From Inia geoffrensis (lineage: Eukaryota; Chordata; Mammalia; Artiodactyla; Iniidae): a stretch of 64,000 bases of DNA. Made by a program: the position numbers and the translations under genes. The first letter of the stretch is position 1. The number at the start of each line of letters is the position of its first letter. Location: NCBI GenBank assembly GCA_036417435.1, contig CM070910.1, positions 81,142,784 to 81,206,783 on the forward strand. Reading direction: 5' to 3'. Below the pieces are notes generated by a model. That model was given only the letters and a program-made list of their open reading frames with translations. It had not been told where the DNA came from and did not search any database. Of this stretch, positions 1 through 10,549 are shown in pieces.

Positions 1-139
1 ATTTGGAACTCTGCAGGATTGTAAGTTACAGTGCCAAAAGTCTCCTTTTCTCAACTCGCTTTCTTGTGAGCTGACCGCAAACCCGAAGAATTGATTCAGG
101 CCCTAATCTCGTTCCCGTATGGCACGCTAAGCCTTTGGT
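1..139 (+). repeat. Satellite monomer, 3' remnant
   Basis: Last 139 bases of a monomer whose palindrome lies outside the window; identical to 1736-1874. Confidence 0.9.
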
Positions 140-1476
140 GAATTCTTCTTCCTGTAGAGAAATCAGAGTTCAATGTGCCTGTCCAAACACATCGAGTTAG
201 CCGCTCATTGGTTCTCCTTATTCCTGTTAATCTTCCACCGAAATTGCAAAGTGTGCTAAACAAGAGGTCAAAGGCACTGACTCTCCAAGTGGGGAGAACG
301 TTAATATCGCATCTGGAACTGCCAACTCCATTATCACGGGGCGAAAATGGCGATGAGTTTTAGAAATTTTGCCTGATCACTTCGTGGACCATATTCTGGG
401 TTTTCCATGCATATTTTACCTAAAGGATAAATCTCTGAAACGTGGAGATTTGGGAACCGTGGAATTGGAACCATGCACCATTACCTCAAACGGTCTGCAT
501 TCCCTCACCAATAGTATCAGCCCCAAGTGTCCAGTCTTATCTCTCACACAGCTGTGGATGTACAGGTGGTAAATCCAAGATTTCTGGCAAGACCTCAAGG
601 ACTTATTTAAGAATTTCTCTCTATTTCACAGTCCTTGTGTTTTCTTTTTCAAATTTATTTTTATAAGGGGATTTTGCTTATTTACACTGCTGTGTGTACG
701 CCGCTGTACACAAATGATTTTCTTATGGAGACCTATAAATGTATGGGTTTTAAGTTTTTTCATACTCGGTATATTCCTAGGTTTTGAATACGGGGTGTTA
801 AGTCCATTTGGTTGAGCAAGGAGTAGGTCTTGTCTAATATATATTTGGCTTATGGAATGGTATCTGTCCTAATGTCAACCTCTGGTTCTATACAGCCTCC
901 CCACTCTCCTTTCCCCTTAAGAAAGCAAAAGTTTCTTTTGTAAATGTGAGACTCCGTTTTGTTTTGTAATGCAGTTCATGAGTAGCCGTGTTTACATTCC
1001 CGGTATTAGTGATATCTTATGATGTTTCTTTTTCTGTGTGCCTTATTTCACTTAGAATCCTCGTAACTAAATCCACTCATTATGCTGCTACTGGTCTGTG
1101 GCCATTGATTTCATTGTTGAGTGATATTCCATTGTAGGGATGTACCACAACTTCTATATCCATGTTTCTCTTTCTGGGCTATTGAAGTTGTACCATAGTC
1201 AAGGTTCCCGTACACAGAGCAGCCCCAAACTTTGGTGTGGCTGTGTCTTTTTCATTTAAATTTTCCGAATCTATAGCACCATAAGTGGAAGTGCCCTAGG
1301 CTCTCTAGCTTGGTTTTTTCTTTGTTCCAGGAAACACCATCCACTTCTCCAGTGTGGCTGTTGGCAATTTACAACCCGCCCATTAGCATAACAAGGCTGA
1401 CGGTTCTGAATGGCCTGTCCTGCCTAGCTGGATTTTACACTTTTTTCGGACGGCCCTTTTGATTGGTGCGAAGTGA
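1..1476 (+). repeat. First copy of a near-identical single-monomer duplication
   Basis: Matches 1736-3211 at an offset of 1,735 with one difference found (434 t against 2169 c; all other monomers have c). Agreement ends at 1477 (t) against 3212 (g), just before the palindrome. Much closer than typical neighbouring monomers, so this is a recent one-unit exchange or conversion. Confidence 0.85.
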
Positions 1477-1874
1477 TACTTCATTGTAGTGCGGATTTCC
1501 ATTGCAGGCTTGCTTGGTTGGCCAAAAAGGGCGTGTGCGTTTTTTCCTGAATATATTCAGGAAAAAACGCATACGCCCTTTTTGGCCAAGTGCATCACTG
1601 ACGTACTGCTGCCTCTTTTCCTACGATTTCAGAGCAATTCTTATCTACCACCTGATATCTGGTTTCTGCAATTCTGCTTCGCGTTCAAGTCCTCTTCACA
1701 GCCTTCCTTCAATAAATTTTTGGATGATAGGCGTCATTTGGAACTCTGCAGGATTGTAAGTTACAGTGCCAAAAGTCTCCTTTTCTCAACTCGCTTTCTT
1801 GTGAGCTGACCGCAAACCCGAAGAATTGATTCAGGCCCTAATCTCGTTCCCGTATGGCACGCTAAGCCTTTGGT
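140..1874 (+). repeat. Satellite monomer a (1,735 bp)
   Basis: Palindrome at 1518-1589 with one mismatch (left arm GTGTGCG, right arm CGCATAC). Carries the unique t at 434. It has one base fewer than the usual 1,736, in CATACTCGGTATATTCC where others read CTCAGGTATATTCC or CTCAGCTATATTCC. Confidence 0.92.
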
Positions 1875-3211
1875 GAATTCTTCTTCCTGTAGAGAAATCA
1901 GAGTTCAATGTGCCTGTCCAAACACATCGAGTTAGCCGCTCATTGGTTCTCCTTATTCCTGTTAATCTTCCACCGAAATTGCAAAGTGTGCTAAACAAGA
2001 GGTCAAAGGCACTGACTCTCCAAGTGGGGAGAACGTTAATATCGCATCTGGAACTGCCAACTCCATTATCACGGGGCGAAAATGGCGATGAGTTTTAGAA
2101 ATTTTGCCTGATCACTTCGTGGACCATATTCTGGGTTTTCCATGCATATTTTACCTAAAGGATAAATCCCTGAAACGTGGAGATTTGGGAACCGTGGAAT
2201 TGGAACCATGCACCATTACCTCAAACGGTCTGCATTCCCTCACCAATAGTATCAGCCCCAAGTGTCCAGTCTTATCTCTCACACAGCTGTGGATGTACAG
2301 GTGGTAAATCCAAGATTTCTGGCAAGACCTCAAGGACTTATTTAAGAATTTCTCTCTATTTCACAGTCCTTGTGTTTTCTTTTTCAAATTTATTTTTATA
2401 AGGGGATTTTGCTTATTTACACTGCTGTGTGTACGCCGCTGTACACAAATGATTTTCTTATGGAGACCTATAAATGTATGGGTTTTAAGTTTTTTCATAC
2501 TCGGTATATTCCTAGGTTTTGAATACGGGGTGTTAAGTCCATTTGGTTGAGCAAGGAGTAGGTCTTGTCTAATATATATTTGGCTTATGGAATGGTATCT
2601 GTCCTAATGTCAACCTCTGGTTCTATACAGCCTCCCCACTCTCCTTTCCCCTTAAGAAAGCAAAAGTTTCTTTTGTAAATGTGAGACTCCGTTTTGTTTT
2701 GTAATGCAGTTCATGAGTAGCCGTGTTTACATTCCCGGTATTAGTGATATCTTATGATGTTTCTTTTTCTGTGTGCCTTATTTCACTTAGAATCCTCGTA
2801 ACTAAATCCACTCATTATGCTGCTACTGGTCTGTGGCCATTGATTTCATTGTTGAGTGATATTCCATTGTAGGGATGTACCACAACTTCTATATCCATGT
2901 TTCTCTTTCTGGGCTATTGAAGTTGTACCATAGTCAAGGTTCCCGTACACAGAGCAGCCCCAAACTTTGGTGTGGCTGTGTCTTTTTCATTTAAATTTTC
3001 CGAATCTATAGCACCATAAGTGGAAGTGCCCTAGGCTCTCTAGCTTGGTTTTTTCTTTGTTCCAGGAAACACCATCCACTTCTCCAGTGTGGCTGTTGGC
3101 AATTTACAACCCGCCCATTAGCATAACAAGGCTGACGGTTCTGAATGGCCTGTCCTGCCTAGCTGGATTTTACACTTTTTTCGGACGGCCCTTTTGATTG
3201 GTGCGAAGTGA
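1736..3211 (+). repeat. Second copy of the single-monomer duplication
   Basis: Partner of 1-1476. Beyond 3211 it changes to a monomer type with a TATACGCGC right palindrome arm, while the first copy changes at 1477 to the type with a single GTGTGCG mismatch. Confidence 0.85.
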
Positions 3212-3609
3212 GACTTCATTGTAGTGCGGATTTCCATTGCAGGCTTGCTTGGTTGGCCAAAAAGGGCGTATGCGTTTTTTCCTGAATATATTCAGGAAAA
3301 AACGTATACGCGCTTTTTGGCCAAGTGCATCACTGTCGAACTGCTGCCTCTTTTCCTACGCTTTCAGAGCAATTCTTATCTACCACCTGATATCTGGTTT
3401 CTGCAATTCTGCGTCACATTCAAGTCCTCTTCACAGAATTCCTTCAATAAATTTTTTGATGATAGGGGTCATTTGAAACTCTGCAGGATTGTGAGTTACA
3501 GTGACAAAAATCTCCTTTTCTCAACTCGCTTTCTTGTGAGCTGACCGCAAACCTGAAGAATTGCTTCATGCCCTAATCTCGTTCCGGTATGGCACGCTGA
3601 GCCTTTGGT
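1875..3609 (+). repeat. Satellite monomer b (1,735 bp)
   Basis: First third equals m1 of the HOR and the rest resembles m2, so this is a mosaic join at about 2316. Palindrome 3253-3324 has two mismatches. It has an extra EcoRI site at 3436 (CAGAATTCC) not seen in other monomers. Confidence 0.92.
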
Positions 3610-5344
3610 GAATTCTTCTTCCTGTGGGGAAATCAGAGTTCAATGTGCCTGTCCAAACACATCGAGTTAGCCGCCCATTGGTTCTCCTTATTCCTGTTCA
3701 TCTTCCACGGAAATTGCAAACTGTGCCAAACAAGAGGTCAAAGGCACTGACTCTCCAAGTGGGGAGAATGTTAATATCGCATCTGGATTGGCAAACTCCA
3801 TTATCACGGTGCGAAAATGGCGATGAGTTTTAGAAATTTTGCCTGATCACTTCGTGGACCATATTCTGGGTTTTCCATGCATATTTTAGCTGAAGGATAA
3901 ATCCCTGAAACGTGGAGATTTGTGACCCGTGGAAACGGAACCATGCACCATTACCTCAAACGGTCTGCATTCCCTCACCAATAGTATCAGCCCCAAGTGT
4001 CCAGTCTTATCTCTCACACAGCTGTGGATGTAGAGGTGGTAAATCCAAGATTCCTTACAAGCCCTAAAGGACTTATTTAAGAATTTCTCTCTATTTCACA
4101 GTCCTTGTGTTTTCTTTTTCAAATTTATTCTTATAAGGGGATTTTGCTTATTTACACTGCTGTGTGTACGCCGCTGTACACAAATGATTTTCTTATGGAG
4201 ACCTATAAATGTATGGGTTTTAAGTTTATTCATACTCAGGTATATTCCTAGGTTTTGAATACGGGGTGTTAAGTCCATTTGGTTGAGCAAGGAGTAGGTC
4301 TTGTCTAATATATATTTGGCTTATGGAATGGTATCTGTCCTAATGTCAACCTCTGGTTCTATACAGCCTCCCCACTCTCCTTTCCCCTTAAGCAAGCATA
4401 AGTTTCTTTTGTAAATGTGAGACTCCGTTGTGTTTTGTAATGCAGTTCATGAGTAGCCGTGTTTACATTCCCGGTATTAGTGTTATCTTATGATGTTTCT
4501 TTTTCTGTGTGCCTTATTTCACTTAGAATCATCGTAAGTAAATCCACTCATTATGCTGCTACTGGTCTGTGACCGTTGATTTCATTGCTGAGTGATATTC
4601 CATTGTAGGGATGTACCACAACTTCTATATCCATTTTTCTCTTTCTGGGCTATTGAAGTTGTACCATAGTCAAGGTTCCCGTACACAGAGAAGCCCCAAA
4701 CATTGGTGTGGCTGTGTCTTTTCATTTAAATTTTCCGAACCTATAGCACCATAAGTGGAAGTGCCCTAGGCTCTCTAGCTTGTTTTTTTCTTTGTTCCAA
4801 GAAACACCCTCCACTTCTCCCGAGTGGCTGTTGGCAATTTACATCCCGCCCATCAGAATAACAAGGCTGACGGTTCTGAATGGCCTGTCCTGCCTCGCTG
4901 GATTTTACACTTTTTTCGGAGGGCCCTTTTGATTGGTGTTAAGTGATACTTCATTGTAGTGCGGATTTCCATTGCAGGCTTGCTTGGTTGGCCAAAAAGG
5001 GCGTGTGCGTTTTTTCCTGAATATATTCAGGAAAAAACGCATACGCCCTTTTTGGCCAAGTGCATCACTGACGTACTGCTGCCTCTTTTCCTACGATTTC
5101 AGAGCAATTCTTATCTACCACCTGATATCTGGTTTCTGCAATTCTGCTTCGCGTTCAAGTCCTCTTCACAGCCTTCCTTCAATAAATTTTTGGATGATAG
5201 GCGTCATTTGGAACTCTGCAGGATTGTAAGTTACAGTGCCAAAAGTCTCCTTTTCTCAACTCGCTTTCTTGTGAGCTGACCGCAAACCCGAAGAATTGAT
5301 TCAGGCCCTAATCTCGTTCCCGTATGGCACGCTAAGCCTTTGGT
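3610..5344 (+). repeat. Satellite monomer c (1,735 bp), holds the left HOR junction
   Basis: Start resembles m3 (CTGTGGGGAAATC), and the tail from 4380 resembles m9, including the four-T GTCTTTTCATT that makes it one base short. Near-identity with HOR copy 2 begins at 4880. Palindrome 4988-5059 has one mismatch. Confidence 0.92.
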
Positions 5345-5844
5345 GAATTCTTCTTCCTGTAGAGAAATCAGAGTTCAATGTGCCTGTCCAAACACATCGA
5401 GTTAGCCGCTCATTGGTTCTCCTTATTCCTGTTAATCTTCCACCGAAATTGCAAAGTGTGCTAAACAAGAGGTCAAAGGCACTGACTCTCCAAGTGGGGA
5501 GAACGTTAATATCGCATCTGGAACTGCCAACTCCATTATCACGGGGCGAAAATGGCGATGAGTTTTAGAAATTTTGCCTGATCACTTCGTGGACCATATT
5601 CTGGGTTTTCCATGCATATTTTACCTAAAGGATAAATCCCTGAAACGTGGAGATTTGGGAACCGTGGAATTGGAACCATGCACCATTACCTCAAACGGTC
5701 TGCATTCCCTCACCAATAGTATCAGCCCCAAGTGTCCAGTCTTATCTCTCACACAGCTGTGGATGTACAGGTGGTAAATCCAATAATCCTTACAAGCCCT
5801 GAAGGAATTATTTAAGAATTTCTCTCTATTTCACAGTCCTTGTG

Positions 5845-6723
5845 TTTTCTTTTTCAAATTTATTTTTATAAGGGGATTTTGCTTATTTACACTGCTGTGC
5901 GTATGCTGCTGTATACAAATGATTTTCTTATGGAGACCTATAAATGTATAGGTTTTAAGTTTATTCATAGTCAGGTATATTCCTAGGTTTTGAATACGGG
6001 GTGTTGAGTCCATTTGGTTGAACAAGGAGTAGGTCTTGTCTAATATATATTTGGCTTATGGAATGGTATCTGTCCTAATGTCAACCTCTGGTTCTATGCA
6101 GACTCCCCACTCTCCTTTCCCCTTAAGCAAGCATACGTTTCTTTTGTAAATGTGAGTCTCTGTTGTGTTTTCTAATGCAGTTCATGCATAGCCGTGTTTA
6201 CACTCCTGGTATTAGTGATATCTGATGATGTTTCTTTTTCTGTGTGCCTTATTTCACTTAGAATCATCGTAACTAAATCCACTCATTATGCTGCTACTGG
6301 TCTGTTGCCATTGATTTCATTGTTGAGTGATATTCCATTGTAGGGATGTACCACAACTTCTATATCCATTTTTCTCTTTCTGGGCTATTGAAGTTCTACC
6401 ATAGTCAAGGTTCCCGTACACAGAGCAGCCCCAAACTTTGGTGTGGCTGTGTCTTTTTCAATTAAATTTTCCGAATCTATTGCACCAAAACTGGAAGTGA
6501 CCTAGGCTCTCTAGCTTGTTTTTTCCTTTGTTCCTGTTAACACCATCCACTTCTCCAGAGTGGATTTTGGCACTTTACATTCCGCCCATCAGCATAACAA
6601 GGCTGCAGGTTCTCCATGGCCTGTCCTGCCTCTCTGGATTTTACACTTTTTCCGGACGGCCCTTTTGATGGGTGGGAAGTGAGACTTCATTGTAGTGTTG
6701 ATTTCCATTGCAGGCCTTCTTGG
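5845..6723 (-). mobile_element. Antisense LINE-1 3' UTR / 3' end, representative copy (m1)
   Basis: On the minus strand this reads toward an L1 3' end. The plus strand starts with the T-rich complement of the tail (CAAATTTATTTTTATA), then the L1 3' UTR: CTGCTGTATACAAATGATT, TGTGAGTCTCTG, TAGTGATATCTGATGATG, TTCCATTGTAGGGATGTACC and AGAGTGGATTTTGGCACTTT, ending in GTGGGAAGTGAGACTTCATTGTAG. These align in order with the cetartiodactyl L1 3' region as I know it (for example ATTCCATTGTATATATGTACC and GGTGTGAGGTGATACCTCAT). The same segment occurs in every monomer, 881 to 1 bases before each palindrome. It is degenerate and non-coding. Confidence 0.82.
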
Positions 6724-6795
6724 TTGGCCAAAAAGGGCGTATGCGTTTTTTCCTGAATATATTCAGGAAAAAACGCATACGCCCTTTTTGTCCAA
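6724..6795. mobile_element. 72-bp palindromic mariner-type inverted repeat, representative copy (m1)
   Basis: Two 36-base arms meet without a spacer at TGAATATATTCA. Outer ends read TTGGCCAAAAAGGGCG and CGCCCTTTTTGGCCAA, here with one arm mismatch. The termini resemble the TTGGCCAAAAAGTTCG ends of a mariner-derived miniature element that I recall as common in ruminants and relatives. It sits inside the L1 fragment, so it would be a later insertion captured when the satellite formed. No clear TA duplication remains. The mariner assignment is inference; the palindrome is direct. Confidence 0.72.
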
Positions 6796-7110
6796 GTACA
6801 TAACTGTCGAACTGCTGCCTCTTTTCCTCCGCTTTCAGAGCAATTCTTATCTACCACCTGATATCTGGTTTCTGCAATTCTGCGTCGCGTTCAAGTCCTC
6901 TTCACAGCCTTTCTTCAATAAATTTTTGGATGATAGGGGTCATTTGGAACTCTGCAGGATTGTGAGTTACAGTGCCAAAAGTCTCCTTTTCTCAACTCGC
7001 TTTCTTGTCAGCTGACCGCAAACCCGAAGAATTGCTTCAGGCCCTAATCTCGTTCCGGTATGGCACGCTGAGCCTTTGGTGAATTCTTCTTCCTGTTGGG
7101 AAATCAGAGT
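6796..7110 (-). mobile_element. Probable continuation of antisense L1 (ORF2 end), representative copy
   Basis: After the palindrome, the plus strand shows weaker but ordered similarity to the antisense end of L1 ORF2. TTCAAGTCCTCTTCACAG resembles TTTAGGTCTTCTGCCCA. CTCGTTCCGGTATGG with GAGCCTTTGGTG resembles TCTTGTTTATGG with CCTTTGCTGTG. Order and spacing fit an L1 split by the palindrome. Divergence is large and no ORF2 reading frame survives. Confidence 0.5.
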
Positions 7111-8813
7111 TCAATGTGCCTGTCCAAACACATCGAGTTAGCCGCTCATTGGTTCTCATTCCTGTTCATCTTCCACGGAAATTGCAAACTGTGCCAAACA
7201 AGAGGTCAAAGGCACTGACTCTCCAAGTGGGGAGAACGTTAATATCACATCTGGAACGGCAAACTCCATTATCACGGTGCGAAAATGGCGATGAGTTTTA
7301 GAAATTTTGCCTGATCACTTCGTGGACCATATTCTGGGTTTTCCATGCATATTTTTGCTGAAGGATAAATCCCTGAAACGTGGAGATTTGGGACCCGTGG
7401 AAATGGAACCATGCACCATTACCTCAAACGGTCTGCATTCCCTCACCAATAGTATCAGCCCCAAGTGTCCAGTCTTATCTCTCACACAGCTGTGGATGTA
7501 GAGGTGGTAAATCCAAGATTTCTCGCAAGACCTCAAGGACTTATTTAAGAATTTCTCTCTATTTCACAGTCCTTGTGTTTTCTTTTTCAAATTTATTTTT
7601 ATAAGGGGATTTTGCTTATTTACACTGCTGTGTGTACGCCGCTGTACACAAATGATTTTCTTATGGAGACCTATAAATGTATGGGTTTTAAGTTTTTTCA
7701 TACTCAGCTATATTCCTAGGTTTTGAATACGGGGTGTTAAGCCCATTTGGTTGAGCAAGGAGTAGGTCTTGTCTAATATATATTTGGCTTATGGAATGGT
7801 ATCTGTCCTAATGTCAACCTCTGGTTCTATACAGCCTCCCCACTCCCCTTTCCCCTTAAGCAAGCATAAGTTTCTTTTGTAAATGTGAGACTCCGTTTTG
7901 TTTTGTAATGCAGTTCATGAGTAGCCGTGTTTACATTCCCGGTATTAGTGATATCTTATGATGTTTCTTTTTCTGTGTGCCTTATTTCACTTAGAATCCT
8001 CGTAACTAAATCCACTCATTATGCTGCTACTGGTCTGTGGCCATTGATTTCATTGTTGAGTGATATTCCATTGTAGGGATGTACCACAACTTCTATATCC
8101 ATGTTTCTCTTTCTGGGCTATTGAAGTTGTACCATAGTCAAGGTTCCCGTACACAGAACAGCCCCAAACTTTGGTGTGGCTGTGTCTTTTTCTTTTAAAT
8201 TATCCGAATCTATAGCACCATAACTGGAAGTGCCCTAGGCTCTCTAGCTTGGTTTTTTCTTTGTTCCAGGAAACACCATCCACTTCTCCAGTGTGGCTGT
8301 TGGCAATTTACAACCCGCCCATTAGCATAACAAGGCTGACGGTTCTGAATGGCCTGTCCTGCCTCGCTGGATTTTACACTTTTTTCGGACGGCCCTTTTG
8401 ATTGGTGTGAAGTGAGACTTCATTGTAGTGCGGATTTCCATTGCAGGCTTGCTTGGTTGGCCAAAAAGGGCGTATGCGTTTTTTCCTGAATATATTCAGG
8501 AAAAAACGTATACGCGCTTTTTGGCCAAGTGCATCACTGTCGAACTGCTGCCTCTTTTCCTACGCTTTCAGAGCAATTCTTATCTACCATCTGATATCTG
8601 GTTTCTGCAATTCTGCGTCACGTTCAAGTCCTCTTCACAGCCTTCCTTCAATAAATTTTTGGATGATAGGCGTCATTTGGAACTCTGCAGGATTGTGAGT
8701 TACAGTGCCAAAAGTCTCCTTTTCTCAACTCGCTTTCTTGTGAGCTGACCGCAAACCCGAAGAATTGATTCAGGCCCTAATCTCGTTCCCGTATGGCACG
8801 CTGAGCCTTTGGT
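7081..8813 (+). repeat. Satellite monomer m2 (1,733 bp)
   Basis: A 3-bp deletion (GGTTCTCATTCC for GGTTCTCCTTATTCC) near 7157 marks this monomer and is repeated in m2'. Palindrome 8457-8528 has two mismatches (right arm TATACGCGC). Confidence 0.93.
7111..7575. repeat. Unassigned block of the monomer, representative copy (m1/m2)
   Basis: About 465 bases between the probable L1 ORF2 end and the next L1 3' end, from the GTGCCTGTCCAAACACATCG area to TTTAAGAATTTCTCTC. I recognise no L1, SINE, LTR or tRNA-derived motif in it. It has several CpG-containing stretches (ATCACGGTGCGAAAATGGCG, ACTTCGTGGACC). It may be very diverged L1 or an independent sequence captured when the monomer formed. Confidence 0.5.
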
Positions 8814-10549
8814 GAATTCTTCTTCCTGTGGGGAAATCAGAGTTCAATGTGCCTGTCCAAACACATCGAGTTAGCCGCTCATTGGTTCTCCTTATTCCTG
8901 TTAATCTTCCACCGAAATTGCAAAGTGTGCTAAACAAGAGGTCAAAGGCACTGACTCTCCAAGTGGGGAGAACGTTAATATCGCATCTGGAACTGCCAAC
9001 TCCATTATCACGGGGCGAAAATGGCGATGAGTTTTAGAAATTTTGCCTGATCACTTGGTGGACCATATTCTGGGTTTTCCATGCATATTTTACCTAAAGG
9101 ATAAATCCCTGAAACGTGGAGATTTGGGAACCGTGGAATTGGAACCATGCACCATTACCTCAAACGGTCTGCATTCCCTCACCAATAGTATCAGCCCCAA
9201 GTGTCCAGTCTTATCTCTCACACAGCTGTGGATGTACAGGTGGTAAATCCAATATTCCTTACAAGCACTGAAGGACTTATTTAAGAATTTCTCTCTATTT
9301 CACAGTCCTTGTGTTTTCTTTTTCAAATTTATTTTTATAAGGGGATTTTGCTTATTTACACTGCTGTGTGTATGCTGCTGTATACAAATGATTTTCTTAT
9401 GGAGACCTATAAACGTATGGGTTTTAAGTTTATTCATAGTCAGGTATATTCCTAGGTTTTGAATACGGGGTGTTGAGTCCATTTGGTTGAGCAAGGAGTA
9501 GGTCTTGTCTAATATATATTTGGCTTATGGAATGGTATCTGTCCTAATGTCAACCTCTGGTTCTATGCAGACTCCCCACTCTCCTTTCCCCTTAAGCAAG
9601 CATACGTTTCTTTTGTAAATGTGAGTCTCTGTTGTGTTTTCTAATGCAGTTCATGCATAGCCGTGTTTACACTCCTGGTATTAGTGATATCTGATGATGT
9701 TTCTTTTTCTGTGTGCCTTATTTCACTTAGAATCATCGTTACTAAATCCACTCATTATGCTGCTACTGGTCTGTTGCCATTGATTTCATTGTTGAGTGAT
9801 ATTCCATTGTAGGGATGTACCACAACTTCTATATCCATTTTTCTCTTTCTGGGCTATTGAAGTTCTACCATAGTCAAGGTTCCCGTACACAGAGCAGCCC
9901 CAAACTTTGGTGTGGCTGTGTCTTTTTCAATTAAATTTTCCGAATCTATTGCACCAAAATTGGAAGTGACCTAGGCTCTCTAGCTTGTTTTTTTCTTTGT
10001 TCCTGTTAACACCATCCACTTCTCCAGAGTGGATTTTGGCACTTTACATTCCGCCCATCAGCATAACAAGGCTGCAGGTTCTCCATGGCCTGTCCTGCCT
10101 CTCTGGATTTTACACTTTTTCCGGACGGCCCTTTTGATCGGTGGGAAGTGAGACTTCATTGTAGTGTTGATTTCCATTGCAGGCCTTCTTGGTTGGCCAA
10201 AAAGGGCGTATGTGTTTTTTCCTGAATATATTCAGGAAAAAACGCATACGCCCTTTTTGTCCAAGTGCATCACTGTCGAACTGCTGCCTCTTTTCCTCCG
10301 CTTTCAGATCAATTCTTATCTACCACCTGATATCTGGTTTCCGCAATTCTGCGTCACGTTCAAGTCCTCTTCACAGGCATCATTCAATAAATTTTTGGAT
10401 GATAGGCGTCATTTGGAACTCTGCAGGATTGTGAGTTACAGTGCCAAAAATCTCCATTTCTCAACTCGCTTTCTCGTGAGCTGACCGCAAAGCTGAAGAA
10501 TTGCCTCAGGCCCTAATCTCGTTCCGGTATGGCACGCTGAGCCTTTGGT
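8814..10549 (+). repeat. Satellite monomer m3 (1,736 bp)
   Basis: Start class CTGTGGGGAAATC with GTTAATCTTCCACCG. Palindrome 10193-10264 has two mismatches (TATGTG; TTGTCCAA). Pairs with m7. Confidence 0.93.

Larger units (their letters stand above)
1..4879 (+). repeat. Left flank: mosaic satellite monomers outside the complete HOR
   Basis: About 2.8 monomers that do not match the positions one HOR length to the right (31240-36118) beyond ordinary monomer-to-monomer similarity. Parts match HOR monomers in a different order: 1471-2315 equals 4941-5785 (monomer m1 type). The following stretch to about 3220 resembles the tail of m2 (7516-8424). 4380-4960 resembles the tail of m9 (20000-20560). 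This looks like the rearranged end of a neighbouring HOR copy or a variant HOR. Confidence 0.75.
5345..7080 (+). repeat. Satellite monomer m1 (1,736 bp)
   Basis: Start class GTTAATCTTCCACCG. Palindrome 6724-6795 has one mismatch near the outer right end (TTGTCCAA for TTGGCCAA). Its tail pairs with m5 at offset 6,941. By hand count it holds about 37 CpG dinucleotides. Confidence 0.93.

Noticed and set aside
113..129. CENP-B-box-like site, reverse strand, near TCCCGTATGGCACGC
   Set aside because: Matches only 7 of 9 core positions (AGCG for TTCG), a level expected several times by chance per monomer on two strands; other classes read TTCCGGTATGG and match less.
175..666. Short plus-strand open frames of 62-74 codons repeated in each monomer
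   Set aside because: Non-ATG starts, no recognisable domain, overlapping frames on both strands, and monomers such as m10 and m12 lack some of them. Treated as satellite by-products.
1518..1589. Palindrome as a transcription terminator or tRNA-like gene
   Set aside because: No A/B box or cloverleaf, and a bacterial-type terminator makes no sense in a mammalian satellite; a mariner-type inverted repeat explains it better.
1489..1809. 106-codon open frame spanning the palindrome, present in most monomers
   Set aside because: Starts checked are GTG, not ATG; the frame runs through antisense L1 and a palindrome and recurs only because monomers are homogenised. Some monomers lose it (for example m13 is open only after the palindrome).
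140..1874. Monomer length as ten nucleosome repeats (about 173.5 bp each)
   Set aside because: Arithmetic coincidence only; I saw no internal 170-175-bp periodicity.
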